A DNA stretch of 7,346 nt from Planctomycetota bacterium (GCA_023429275.1 JAEYWB010000584.1:1-7346); one strand, 5' to 3'. Counted from the stretch's first letter, positions 1 through 7,141 are shown. Notes: generated from the letters alone by a model not told the origin. A program made the numbers and translations.

Positions 1-46
1 ACTGGAACAGGCCCTTTCGTGTTCCGAGATAGCACCGTTCTGACAT
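1..46 (-). CDS. BNR/WD40-like sialidase-family protein, N-terminal fragment
   Basis: Only the first 15 codons lie in the window, read leftward from the ATG at 46-44; the rest is off the left edge. They give MSERCYLGTRKGLFQ. The 'GTRKGLF' signature close to the N-terminus is typical of the bacterial family usually annotated as exo-alpha-sialidase or WD40/YVTN/BNR-repeat beta-propeller protein. The start is supported by a strong GGGAAGGA ribosome binding site five bases upstream; a second in-frame ATG at 67-65 has no such site. It follows the Gly-Gly-ending ThiS/MoaD-like gene on the same strand after a 56-base gap, so the two are probably co-transcribed. The family call rests on one short motif plus the neighbour. 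Enzymatic activity (true sialidase or not) cannot be judged here. Confidence 0.55.
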   Translation of the reverse strand, partial: MSERCYLGTRKGLFQ

Positions 47-51
47 GTCTG

Positions 52-59
52 TCCTTCCC
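52..59 (-). promoter_or_regulatory. Strong ribosome binding site for the BNR-like gene
   Basis: On the minus strand the sequence reads GGGAAGGA, then five bases, then ATG at 46-44. It is one of only two good Shine-Dalgarno sequences in the window, and it decides the start of the partial gene in favour of 46 over the in-frame ATG at 67. Confidence 0.7.
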
Positions 60-102
60 GTGCTCATGTTGTCGGCTCGCTCCGCCGGCATGCCGCGAGA
101 GC

Positions 103-372
103 TTAACCGCCGGAGAGTGCCTGAAAGACGAAGATCTCCGTCTCCGGATCGACCGGATCCTGCTGGGTGACCCGGTCCTGAATCATCTGCCCCGCAACGA
201 AGATCGCCACATGTTGACGGAGCCTCCCACGGTCGTCGAGGAGGTATCCCCTCAGTCGCGGGATCGCGGTGAACGCCGACTCCAGGGCCTCCCGGACCGT
301 CGCCCCCTCAAACGGGCCGTCGACGCAGTCGAGGTGCTTCCGGAGATGCGGCGTGAAGGAGATGTTCGGCAC
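103..372 (-). CDS. MoaD/ThiS-like ubiquitin-fold protein ending in Gly-Gly
   Basis: Small beta-grasp (ubiquitin-like) protein of 89 residues. ThiS and MoaD are sulfur carriers that are adenylated and thiocarboxylated on a C-terminal Gly-Gly, and this protein ends ...FQALSGG, exactly that tail. Family features visible in order: an N-terminal strand (NISFTPHL, about residues 3-10), the conserved GATVREAL turn and helix (about 23-30), a PRLRGYLLDD stretch (about 39-47), a HVAIFVAGQ strand (about 54-62), and a final IFVFQALSGG strand and tail (80-89). The frame stays open further upstream, with ATGs at 435 and 432. I chose GTG at 372 because relatives begin with a short 'MPxxxFTPxL' segment; the alternative start would give 110 residues. 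No strong ribosome binding site is seen for either. The sialidase-like gene follows 56 bases downstream on the same strand. No E1-like ThiF/MoeB enzyme, MoaE or thiamine gene is nearby, so a role in molybdopterin or thiamine synthesis is not supported by context. Confidence 0.82.
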   Translation of the reverse strand: MPNISFTPHLRKHLDCVDGPFEGATVREALESAFTAIPRLRGYLLDDRGRLRQHVAIFVAGQMIQDRVTQQDPVDPETEIFVFQALSGG

Positions 373-568
373 GAGAGGCCCCGACGGAAGGTGAGAGTTC
401 AAAATGCGTCGGAATTCCCACCTGTCCGTCATCATATCGGGGGCGCGGCTGGAGATCCCGGGGGCGGGTCGCCGATCTGGTCGATGACCGCGACCCTTGC
501 CGCCGCGCCACAGGCGCCGCGACAATCCGGCCAGTTCGATCAATCCATTCACTTCGACACGAAATTCC
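373..568. promoter_or_regulatory. Divergent intergenic region with weak promoter candidates
   Basis: These 196 bases separate the leftward ThiS/MoaD-like gene from the rightward isomerase gene and should hold both promoters. On the minus strand a TATGAT hexamer (436-431) matches the -10 consensus at five of six positions, but there is no good -35. Transcription from it would leave a leader of about 50 bases before the GTG at 372, and it overlaps the alternative ATG starts. On the plus strand TTGCCG (497-502) and GACAAT (521-526) are 18 bases apart, about 40 bases before the isomerase ATG. Both are pattern matches only; no operator stands out. Confidence 0.3.
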
Positions 569-1486
569 ATGACGACTTCGCGCCGCCGCTTCCTGCAGTC
601 CAGTGCAGCCTTCGCAGGCCTTGCCTTCGCCTCCCCGCTTCGCGCGGTCCTGGCGGCGGACAAGGAAGTTCCCTTCAAGATCTCCCTTGCCGAGTGGTCG
701 CTCCATAAGGCGATCTTCGGAAAGAAGCTCGACCACCTCGACTTCGCCAGGACCGCCAAGGAGGAGTTCGGAATCACCGCGGTCGAGTACGTCAACCAGT
801 TCTTCAAGGACAAGGCGAAGGACGAGGCCTATCTCGGCGAGATGAAGAAGCGTTGCGAAGACCTCGGTGTCCGCAGCCTGTTGATCATGGTCGACGGAGA
901 GGGGCAGCTCGGCGACGCCGATGAGGCGAAGCGGACGCAGACGGTCGAGAACCACAAGAAGTGGGTCGACGCGGCGGCGTTCCTCGGCTGCCATTCGGTC
1001 CGCGTGAACGCGCAGAGCAGCGGAACCTACGACGAGCAGGCCCAGCGGGCCGCCGACGGCCTGGCGAAGCTGACCGAGTATGCCGAGAATCAGCAGCTCT
1101 CGGTGCTCGTCGAAAATCACGGCGGCCTGTCGTCGAACGGCGAGTGGCTCGCGAAGGTCATGAAGCTCGTCGATCACCCCCACTGCGGCACTCTTCCTGA
1201 CTTCGGAAACTTCCGGGTCAGCAAGGACGAAATGTACGACCGGTACAAGGGTGTCGAAGAGCTGATGCCGTTCGCTCACGCGGTGAGCGCGAAGTCGCAC
1301 GACTTCGACGACAAGGGGAATGAAATCCACACCGACTACCGGAAGATGATGAAGATCGTCTACGATGCCGGTTACCGCGGATATGTCGGCATCGAGTACG
1401 AAGGCAGCAAGCTCGACGAGTTCGCCGGCATCAAGGCCACCAAGAAGCTTCTCGATACGGTCCGTGAGGAGATGATGAAAGCCTGA
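569..1486 (+). CDS. Tat-exported sugar phosphate isomerase/epimerase (TIM barrel)
   Basis: A 305-residue protein of the xylose isomerase-like TIM-barrel superfamily (sugar phosphate isomerase/epimerase, AP_endonuc_2 type). Residues 1-30 form a twin-arginine signal: SRRRFLQ at 4-10, a hydrophobic stretch to about residue 28 and an Ala-rich cleavage region before Asp31. The mature enzyme is therefore predicted to be folded in the cytoplasm and exported. Candidate metal and active-site residues at barrel strand ends are Glu182 (VLVENHGG), Asp211 (LPDFGNF), His244 (AKSHDFD) and Glu276 (YVGIEYEG), the usual Glu/Asp/His/Glu set of this fold. The open frame extends to a TTG at 497, but ATG 569 puts the Tat motif at the N-terminus as expected. 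No Shine-Dalgarno is seen. The substrate cannot be told from sequence; exported paralogs of this kind are numerous in planctomycetes and are thought to act in sugar catabolism. It is monocistronic, ending in an intrinsic terminator 74 bases past the stop. Confidence 0.88.
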   Translation: MTTSRRRFLQSSAAFAGLAFASPLRAVLAADKEVPFKISLAEWSLHKAIFGKKLDHLDFARTAKEEFGITAVEYVNQFFKDKAKDEAYLGEMKKRCEDLGVRSLLIMVDGEGQLGDADEAKRTQTVENHKKWVDAAAFLGCHSVRVNAQSSGTYDEQAQRAADGLAKLTEYAENQQLSVLVENHGGLSSNGEWLAKVMKLVDHPHCGTLPDFGNFRVSKDEMYDRYKGVEELMPFAHAVSAKSHDFDDKGNEIHTDYRKMMKIVYDAGYRGYVGIEYEGSKLDEFAGIKATKKLLDTVREEMMKA

Positions 1487-1559
1487 TCGGCCGGCCCACG
1501 CGGCCGCTCCGGCCAGAGACAACAAGACTCGAATCCTGTGCGCCGCAGGGTTCAACGTC

Positions 1560-1607
1560 AGCGACTCGGTTTCCCCGCGCTCAGGGGGGCCGGGTCGCTT
1601 TGTTTTT
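1560..1607 (+). terminator. Intrinsic terminator of the isomerase gene
   Basis: AGCGACTCGG (1560-1569) pairs with CCGGGTCGCT (1590-1599) through ten base pairs including one G-U. The stem continues inward with CCCC against the run of G at 1584-1589, and the hairpin is followed directly by TTTGTTTTT (1599-1607). Position and polarity fit termination of the rightward isomerase transcript before the convergent ligase gene. Read on the other strand there is no U-run, so it is probably unidirectional. Confidence 0.82.
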
Positions 1608-1628
1608 GCGCTGTTCGGCCGGGCGAGG

Positions 1629-1649
1629 TGACCGCGCGGTCCGCGGTCA
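1629..1649. repeat. Perfect 8-bp stem-loop between convergent genes
   Basis: TGACCGCG (1629-1636) and CGCGGTCA (1642-1649) are perfect inverted repeats around a five-base loop. The element lies between the isomerase terminator and the 3' end of the leftward ligase gene, 45 bases past the ligase stop. There is no T-run on either side, so it is not a canonical intrinsic terminator. It could protect the 3' end of the ligase mRNA or help Rho-type termination; that is inference. Confidence 0.4.
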
Positions 1650-1694
1650 TGAAGTGACCTGCAACGTCGCGATCTGCGACAGTCTGTCGAACCC

Positions 1695-3137
1695 TCACGC
1701 CGCGCGGCGGAGCGTGACTTCCGAAACCGGCGTCGACTCCTCGTCGAGCGGGTTCGCCGCCGTCGCCGTCCGGGCCGCCATCGCCGGGATGACGAGAATG
1801 GTCGCGAAGCAGGCGAACATCGAGTTGCCGATATCCATCCCCAGCGAGGCCCCGGCGAGGCCGAGGGTGGCAAAGCCGAGCGTCAGGACCGCGCCGCCGT
1901 AGAGCCGCTCCGCGCGGAGCGGGTCACCCGGCAGCCAGCAGACCGCCATCGGAGCGGTGAGCAGCAGCATCAGCGAGACGAAGCCGATGACGCCGTTGCC
2001 GACGGCGTAGTCGAGGTAGAGGAAGTGGATGTGCGTGTGATGAAAGACGACGGCGTACTGCGGCGGCTCCAGCTTGCTGATCGCCTTCATCTTGTGCTGC
2101 ATGCCGTAGCCGAGCCACGGACGCCGCCAGAGGCCTTTCCAGGAGGCCCGGATCTGGATCATCCGCTGATCGATGCTCTCGACCGCCTGCTCGCGGTCAT
2201 CCATCTGGTCGAGACGGTGCGCAAGATTCCGGAACCGCTCCGCGGGGGCGGAGTCCTTCCACATCGGGAAGGTCCCCGCCGCAATGATGAGCAGAAGCAG
2301 GCCGACACCTCCCGCACGCCGCAGGACGGTCCACTCCCGCTGGGAAACCCAGTAGGCGAAGAGGGCGAGAGAGAGGACGCAGGCGGAGAGGGCCGAAGCC
2401 CGGGACCCCGAGACGACGACGCTCCCGAGTCCGCAGACGAAGCCGAGGATCGACAACGATCGCCAGGTCGGCGTCTCACGCGAGAAGCAGAGCAGGCTCA
2501 GGAACGCGAGAACGACCCCCGCCTGGCCGAACTGGGCGGAGTTTCCCGCTCCACCCGACGGGCGATAGACGCCGAGGTCCATGAACGTGAACTGGAACGC
2601 CCCGACCAGGAAGCCGAGGATCGACCCGATCGCGGCTCCGCGGGCCAGGGGGCGGCGACAGTCGACCAGCCCGAGGCTCGCGAGAACGGAGAAGGAGATC
2701 AGCGAGTACAGGAACGGCCAGTCGTTGACTGCCCGGACGAACCCCATCCAGGGATCCTTCCGGACGAGGCCGGAAACGAGCGTCGTCAGCGCGAAGAACA
2801 GGTAGGTCGTGACGATCCACTTCTGGGCGGTCGTGAACCGGATGCGCGGCCGTTCAAGCAGCAGGTAGAGCAGCGACCACGATGCCCCCAGGATGCTGAG
2901 GACGGTGATGGCGCTTCCACCGACGGCCGGAAGAGCCCCGTACAGAAAGGCCGTGAGGGCTGTGAGCCGCTCGGCGTTCTCCCGCCGGGGAGCGACGTGC
3001 GACCAGAGACGGGCGAGCCGCCCTTCGTGACGTGCAGACTCCTCGCAGCAACCAGCGCCATCGGGCGATAGAACGGTCAGGCTCGCCACGCTCGTGGCGG
3101 AAAGTGCAGCTGACCGATCTGCCTCCGGCGATGTCAC
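1695..3137 (-). CDS. O-antigen ligase/polymerase family membrane protein (WaaL/Wzy_C type)
   Basis: An integral inner-membrane protein of 480 residues from the chosen start. About eleven hydrophobic segments are visible, among them residues 58-94 (probably two helices), 106-126, 140-159, 166-185, 205-219, 228-244, 249-264, 275-291, 372-399, 414-434 and 436-454. O-antigen ligase family landmarks are present in order: SGSRAS at 243-248 (Arg246 matches the conserved membrane Arg), RPWLGYGM at 339-346, and the HHTHIHFLYL segment from 366 with the conserved His, then GNGVIGF. The large periplasmic loop runs from about 292 to 371. Such enzymes transfer or polymerise undecaprenyl-linked glycans on the outer face of the inner membrane; acceptor and glycan are unknown. 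Start: GTG 3137 has a GGAGGT ribosome binding site; the frame continues upstream to an ATG at 3275, but that extension has no Shine-Dalgarno and looks non-coding. No glycosyltransferase genes are adjacent. The C-terminal tail after 454 is short and soluble. Confidence 0.87.
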   Translation of the reverse strand: MTSPEADRSAALSATSVASLTVLSPDGAGCCEESARHEGRLARLWSHVAPRRENAERLTALTAFLYGALPAVGGSAITVLSILGASWSLLYLLLERPRIRFTTAQKWIVTTYLFFALTTLVSGLVRKDPWMGFVRAVNDWPFLYSLISFSVLASLGLVDCRRPLARGAAIGSILGFLVGAFQFTFMDLGVYRPSGGAGNSAQFGQAGVVLAFLSLLCFSRETPTWRSLSILGFVCGLGSVVVSGSRASALSACVLSLALFAYWVSQREWTVLRRAGGVGLLLLIIAAGTFPMWKDSAPAERFRNLAHRLDQMDDREQAVESIDQRMIQIRASWKGLWRRPWLGYGMQHKMKAISKLEPPQYAVVFHHTHIHFLYLDYAVGNGVIGFVSLMLLLTAPMAVCWLPGDPLRAERLYGGAVLTLGFATLGLAGASLGMDIGNSMFACFATILVIPAMAARTATAANPLDEESTPVSEVTLRRAA

Positions 3138-3140
3138 GAG

Positions 3141-3146
3141 ACCTCC
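3141..3146 (-). promoter_or_regulatory. Ribosome binding site that fixes the ligase start
   Basis: On the minus strand GGAGGT is followed by CTC and then GTG at 3137-3135. The spacing is short (three to four bases) but the match to the anti-Shine-Dalgarno is strong, and no other candidate start in this frame has a comparable site. Confidence 0.6.
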
Positions 3147-3159
3147 ATGCCTCAATGAT

Positions 3160-3186
3160 TTTCGCAGTGGACGCGTCCATTCGAAA
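3160..3186. promoter_or_regulatory. Extended palindrome, possible operator upstream of the ligase gene
   Basis: TGGACGCGTCCA at 3168-3179 is a perfect 12-bp palindrome. It is flanked by TTTCG (3160-3164) and CGAAA (3182-3186), making a near-symmetric element offset by one base. It starts about 30 bases upstream of the ligase GTG start, in the promoter or 5' leader position. A dyad of this form could be the site of a dimeric regulator or a leader hairpin. No matching second copy is seen in the window and no regulator gene is present. Confidence 0.4.
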
Positions 3187-3637
3187 CGAGTCGAGCCCAC
3201 CGCAAGCGGCGTTACAAACGCGGGGCGACTCCGCTCCGCGCATCGTCCCCGCGGGCCGTTGCGGTCGGAGACCAAACGGCACGGAAAAATAGTCAGGAGC
3301 GTGACTTACCGCAACACGGGTTCGAGAGACGGTGAGTGTCGTTTCCGGGAGATCGCCCTTCTGAAAACGGCCTTTCGGGCCGCCGGAGGAGGGGGCCCAA
3401 AAAAAACCTTGCGTATTTCGAAGAAGATGCCGGTGTGCCTGTCGCGAGGGCGAGTTGCCGTGACAGAACTTTGACGGTCGTTCAACAGGCGACCGGCAAT
3501 TTCGGCGTCAAGGGAGCGGCGAACTCCGATTCCTGCAGTCGCTTTGCCCTCGCGCCGGGCGCGGTAGGATCACCGCGCCTCACACTGCGCGTCCGCCTGC
3601 GTTTCGGGGCGCGCCAAGCCAAACAGTTTCCAAAGAC
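3187..3637. other. Divergent intergenic region, no convincing gene
   Basis: This stretch lies between the leftward ligase and the rightward PEPCK-like gene. Short open frames cross it, but their translations are low-complexity, Arg-rich and show no recognisable domain, so I call no gene. Contents: a small hairpin CGGCC-TTTCG-GGCCG at 3368-3382; GGGCCC followed by a run of eight A (3393-3406), unusual for this GC-rich DNA; a possible -35 TTGACG at 3471-3476 with only a poor -10 (GGCAAT, 3495-3500); and a perfect seven-base stem-loop at 3559-3578. The region presumably carries the promoter of the PEPCK-like gene, but I cannot place it firmly. Confidence 0.45.
3559..3578 (+). promoter_or_regulatory. 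Leader hairpin or operator upstream of the PEPCK-like gene
   Basis: GCGCGGT (3559-3565) and ACCGCGC (3572-3578) are perfect complements around the six-base loop AGGATC, 59 bases before the ATG at 3638. It may be a 5' leader stem-loop or a protein binding dyad. There is no T-run after it, so it is not a typical attenuator terminator. Confidence 0.3.
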
Positions 3638-6600
3638 ATGATCGACCCGGTTCTCGCCCTTGGGTTTCGCAACAACCGCGACCACAACGCCGTTCAGGCT
3701 CAGCGAAAGGAGTTGCTTTGCTATATTAACCTGAAACTGCGGGCGAGCGGCCTTCCCACTCGCCCCAACAGCGAAGGGGCGGAACTGATCGACCTGGCGT
3801 CGGGCCTGCTCGACCACATGCAGGAGCAGTCGAGGATTCTCGCCGAGTACCGGTGCCCGGCGGACCAGCGGATTGAGAGCTTTCTGCAGTCCTACTGCGC
3901 CGATGTCCCTCTCGCCGATCCGCTGCGCCTGCCGAATCCGACGTTCATCCTCGATCGGCACGGCATCGCCCGGGAGCTCTCGTTGCCGGAATCGGGGGAC
4001 CTCTTCGACGGCGGATTGATTACCTCGTACCGGGTCCGCAACGGCGTTCTGCACAACCCGCTCAAGGACCGGCGGACGACCGTCGGGACGTTCCACATTG
4101 CGGAAGGGGGCCTGGCGATCCCTGACGACAAGAAGGCGGTTCCCAAGCGGACCTTCGCCGCCCTCTTCCAGCGGGCGGTCGCTCCTCCCCCCGAGATGCT
4201 CGTCCTGCCGTTCTCCGTGACGGGGTCGACCGTCTCCTCGCTCGATGATCCCGGCGTCTGCCGGTCCTGGGTCTCGGCCCTCCTCCGGCCGGTCGTGCAG
4301 CCGGAGGTCCCCGGGTATTCCCCCGAGCGGTCGATGGAAGTCCGGTTCTTCGCGCCGGGGATGCTCGTCAGCAACGCCGACTTCGTGGAGTCGATCTTCG
4401 GGAACGCCGGGGATCCGTTCATCGCCGCGAACGACGCGGGCCTCGATATCGAGCACTGGTCGGGCCACACCGGCTGCATCATCCTCGCGCCGCATCTCAC
4501 GAAGGTGACCAAGAAGGAGGTCGGCCTGCCGCACGAAAGCGAGGCGACCGGCCGCCAGAAGCGCGACGGCATGTGCTGGAAGAAGGAAACGGACCTCTAC
4601 AACGAGGGGGAAGCCTTCAAGATCACCTGCCGCACTGAGGCGGGGGTCATCGTCACCCTCATCAGCGACTCCTACTACGGCTACTGCAAGAAGGAGATCA
4701 AGACCCAGATCGGCTATGCCGCCAACCTGATGGGGAACGCCGAAGAGGAGCACGCCGGCGGGGCGCTCTGCTTCCCGAGCTGGAATCTCGGCGACAGCTT
4801 CCAGTTCAACAGCCGCCGCTACAACGGGGCGATCTTCGACGAGGTGAAGCGGGAGTACGCCGGCCGCATCGACGTGAAGCCGGAAGGCTACGGCGTCGAC
4901 AAGTTCCATCCCGAGCTGTTCTACATCCCGGAAGATGCGTCGGCCGACGTTCACACCCAGAACATCACCTGGAAGACCGGCGATCAGCTGCAGTCGATCC
5001 CGCTCCTGCCGGGGCGGATCTACATGGCCCCCTCGGGCTACAAGCTCCGGCTCGAAAAGCACCCGGGAGCGCCGAGCTGGCGGCTGATCGGGACGGCGGG
5101 TGAAGGGATCTTCATCCACAAGCCGTGCACGGTGAGCGGCGGCGGAAAGAGCGAGATCAGCAAGTCGATCGTCGACTACATGCAGTACGGGTCGGTTTAC
5201 GTCGCGGACTACGACAAGGACATCGCGCTCGTCGCCGACATCTTCTCGAGAGACTACTCCGATCGCTGGGCGACGGCGGAACTGCGGGCGGAGCGGTCCA
5301 AGCGCGGCCCGAGCCGGCCGATCCTGAGCCCGGAGCGGTCCCTCGGAAGCGTCATCAAGCTGTTGACACCGTCCGACGAGTACTCCGCTGCGCACAACGA
5401 GTGGCTCAGGTCGATCCCGGACCACATCTACGCCCTCGTCTTCGCCATCAAGCGGCTCTATCAGCCCGAATGGGGGGCCGACTGGCGGAAGCACTTCACC
5501 GTCGACGTCGTCAACGGCAGCCTCGGCCACGAGCTCAAGGTCGACAACCGCCGGATCGTCGGGACCTACCTGCGTGTCGGGATCACGGGAGATCACGGCT
5601 GGCGGACTTTCAAGGTCCGGCAGGATTTCGCCGCATCGCTCAAGGTGCAGACCGAGGACGACATCAGCGCCTCGGTCGTCGTCCCCGGGAAGTACGTCCA
5701 GGGACGGGAGGGGAGCCTGACCGCCGCTGCGACGGAGAGCCGCCCCCTCGATGCGAGCTCGAAGTTCGTCGTCAACTGCGAATACCGGCTCTTCCAGCGG
5801 CCGGACGACGCCATCCACCGGGGGCTGGACAAGCAGGCGGAGTCCGACCTGGCCCGGCGGGACGTCAACTTCATCTCGAACTACGAGCCGCTGACCCGCG
5901 AAGACGTCATCGACATGGTGGAGAAGGTCGTCGACTTCGACGCCTTCACACCGCCGATGAAGCAGCTGTTGAGCTCCGTCGAGAAGGGGGAGAGCGGCTA
6001 CATCGTCTGCTCGGCGAACCCGCGACGGATCGGCGGCGGAGTCACCAAGAACCCCCGTTACCTGCAGGACCGGCCCGACATGGTCCGGCCCCTCGACAAG
6101 TACGTCTCCGACATGGGGCTCCGCCTGTTCCGGAAGCTCAAGGCGGACCAGCCGGTCCACTTCCCGGTCGACGCCGTCCTCTCCGGCCGGCGGAACAATC
6201 CGCCCGAGCCGGAAAAGGGAATCCGCAGCCTCGCCGTTTACGCGCCGCTGCACTACCAGGAGCTCCCCGAACTGTTCATGGACTTCGTCTGCTCGCTGAC
6301 CGGCAAGAGCCCGTCGACGACCGGCGCCGGCTCGGAAGGGGCGCTGACGAAAGGGCCGTTCAATGCCTTGCGGACGACGGCGGACCTCAACGCGGCGCTC
6401 GTCGACGCGATCGTCACCGGTGTCAGCGGCTTCTCCACTGCCGCCGGCCACATCGGTCCGAACTGCCTCTTCGAGCATGACATCAGCCTCCTGATGCCGG
6501 AGATCTGGTGCCGCCTCTCGGCGGAGGAACGCGATCCGGCCTACCTGATCCGGGAAGGACTGCTGAAGGCGGTTCCCGACCTGGAGTGGAAAAAGCAGAC

Positions 6601-7141
6601 GGTCCCCGCGCGGCGGCTCGGCTACCGCATCACCGACCGGTTCGTCCGGCAGTTCTTCGGCCGCGTCTTCGACAATCCCGACAAGGTCTTCGACCGCGCG
6701 ATCCTCGAGCCGGAGTCGCAGGACATCGACTCCTACGCCGACGGCGTGCTGTACATCATGGAGGCGTACCAGCGGGTCGCGAAGCAGTACTTCGACGACG
6801 GCTCGATCGAAGAGGCCTGCCCGCCGCTCAAGGCGATCCTGTCGATCATGGCTTTCGGGAAGTTCGAAGGAAAGGACGAGCGCGATCCCGAGATCCGGGC
6901 CTTGTTCAAGAAGGAAAACGTCCTGGCCAGCAGCTGGTACCGGGAGCGGCTGGCCGCGAAGCAGCGGCAGGAGATCGACCTCTGGACGAAGCACGCGGCC
7001 TATGTCGAGGACAAGATCGCCGCAGGGCTCGCCTCGCCGGAGAGACTCGAACTTGCCCGCGCGGAGCTGAAGCGAGTATCGAGCCCGGCCTACCTGGCGG
7101 AGCTCAACGGGACGCTCGGACGCCAGCCGCAGTTCGGATGA
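3638..7141 (+). CDS. PPi-type phosphoenolpyruvate carboxykinase (probable)
   Basis: A cytoplasmic-looking protein of 1167 residues (about 130 kDa), proposed to catalyse PEP + CO2 + Pi <-> oxaloacetate + PPi (EC 4.1.1.38). Motifs resembling the GTP-PEPCK core appear in order. YYGYCKKE and EEEHAGG contain Lys352 and His372, 20 residues apart, the spacing of the two Mn ligands Lys244/His264 in rat PEPCK. SGGGKSE (500-506) sits where GTP enzymes have the P-loop SACGKTN. VADYDKDIA (522-530) matches the kinase-2 GDDIAW, its Asp 20-24 residues after the P-loop Lys. GGGVTKNPRY (799-808) resembles APGT..NPN, and VDAVLSGRR (844-852) matches IxAIIFGGRR. I see no FFGYNFG-type guanine-binding segment. Twice the length of nucleotide-dependent PEPCKs, as known for the PPi enzymes of Propionibacterium and Entamoeba. 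The start is the ATG at 3638, without a Shine-Dalgarno. No PTS or gluconeogenic neighbour. PEPCK superfamily is fairly sure; PPi specificity is inferred. Confidence 0.78.
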   Translation: MIDPVLALGFRNNRDHNAVQAQRKELLCYINLKLRASGLPTRPNSEGAELIDLASGLLDHMQEQSRILAEYRCPADQRIESFLQSYCADVPLADPLRLPNPTFILDRHGIARELSLPESGDLFDGGLITSYRVRNGVLHNPLKDRRTTVGTFHIAEGGLAIPDDKKAVPKRTFAALFQRAVAPPPEMLVLPFSVTGSTVSSLDDPGVCRSWVSALLRPVVQPEVPGYSPERSMEVRFFAPGMLVSNADFVESIFGNAGDPFIAANDAGLDIEHWSGHTGCIILAPHLTKVTKKEVGLPHESEATGRQKRDGMCWKKETDLYNEGEAFKITCRTEAGVIVTLISDSYYGYCKKEIKTQIGYAANLMGNAEEEHAGGALCFPSWNLGDSFQFNSRRYNGAIFDEVKREYAGRIDVKPEGYGVDKFHPELFYIPEDASADVHTQNITWKTGDQLQSIPLLPGRIYMAPSGYKLRLEKHPGAPSWRLIGTAGEGIFIHKPCTVSGGGKSEISKSIVDYMQYGSVYVADYDKDIALVADIFSRDYSDRWATAELRAERSKRGPSRPILSPERSLGSVIKLLTPSDEYSAAHNEWLRSIPDHIYALVFAIKRLYQPEWGADWRKHFTVDVVNGSLGHELKVDNRRIVGTYLRVGITGDHGWRTFKVRQDFAASLKVQTEDDISASVVVPGKYVQGREGSLTAAATESRPLDASSKFVVNCEYRLFQRPDDAIHRGLDKQAESDLARRDVNFISNYEPLTREDVIDMVEKVVDFDAFTPPMKQLLSSVEKGESGYIVCSANPRRIGGGVTKNPRYLQDRPDMVRPLDKYVSDMGLRLFRKLKADQPVHFPVDAVLSGRRNNPPEPEKGIRSLAVYAPLHYQELPELFMDFVCSLTGKSPSTTGAGSEGALTKGPFNALRTTADLNAALVDAIVTGVSGFSTAAGHIGPNCLFEHDISLLMPEIWCRLSAEERDPAYLIREGLLKAVPDLEWKKQTVPARRLGYRITDRFVRQFFGRVFDNPDKVFDRAILEPESQDIDSYADGVLYIMEAYQRVAKQYFDDGSIEEACPPLKAILSIMAFGKFEGKDERDPEIRALFKKENVLASSWYRERLAAKQRQEIDLWTKHAAYVEDKIAAGLASPERLELARAELKRVSSPAYLAELNGTLGRQPQFG

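Noticed and set aside
1667..1689. Small overlapping hairpins just after the ligase stop codon
   Set aside because: Stems of five pairs with no T-run on the minus strand; expected by chance in GC-rich DNA.
308..1873. Long minus-strand open frame opposite the isomerase gene and its terminator
   Set aside because: It crosses the isomerase coding region and its terminator, has low-complexity Arg/Val/Leu-rich content and no domain. It is a shadow of codon bias.
2025..3071. Plus-strand open frame opposite the O-antigen ligase gene
   Set aside because: The translation is rich in Arg, Asp, Glu and Pro with no domain, while the minus strand encodes a clear multi-helix membrane protein with family motifs.
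3368..3382. Hairpin followed by TTTT on the minus strand as a terminator
   Set aside because: The stem has only five pairs, the T tract is four bases, and no leftward gene ends here. It is more likely a GGCC-type palindrome.
3094..3474. Possible small gene in the intergenic region before the PEPCK-like gene
   Set aside because: No ribosome binding site, no recognisable domain, Arg/Ser-rich low-complexity translation, and it overlaps the ligase start, leader and palindrome region.
5125..6480. Second plus-strand frame inside the PEPCK-like gene (451 codons)
   Set aside because: Arg-rich shadow translation in another frame of a strongly supported gene.
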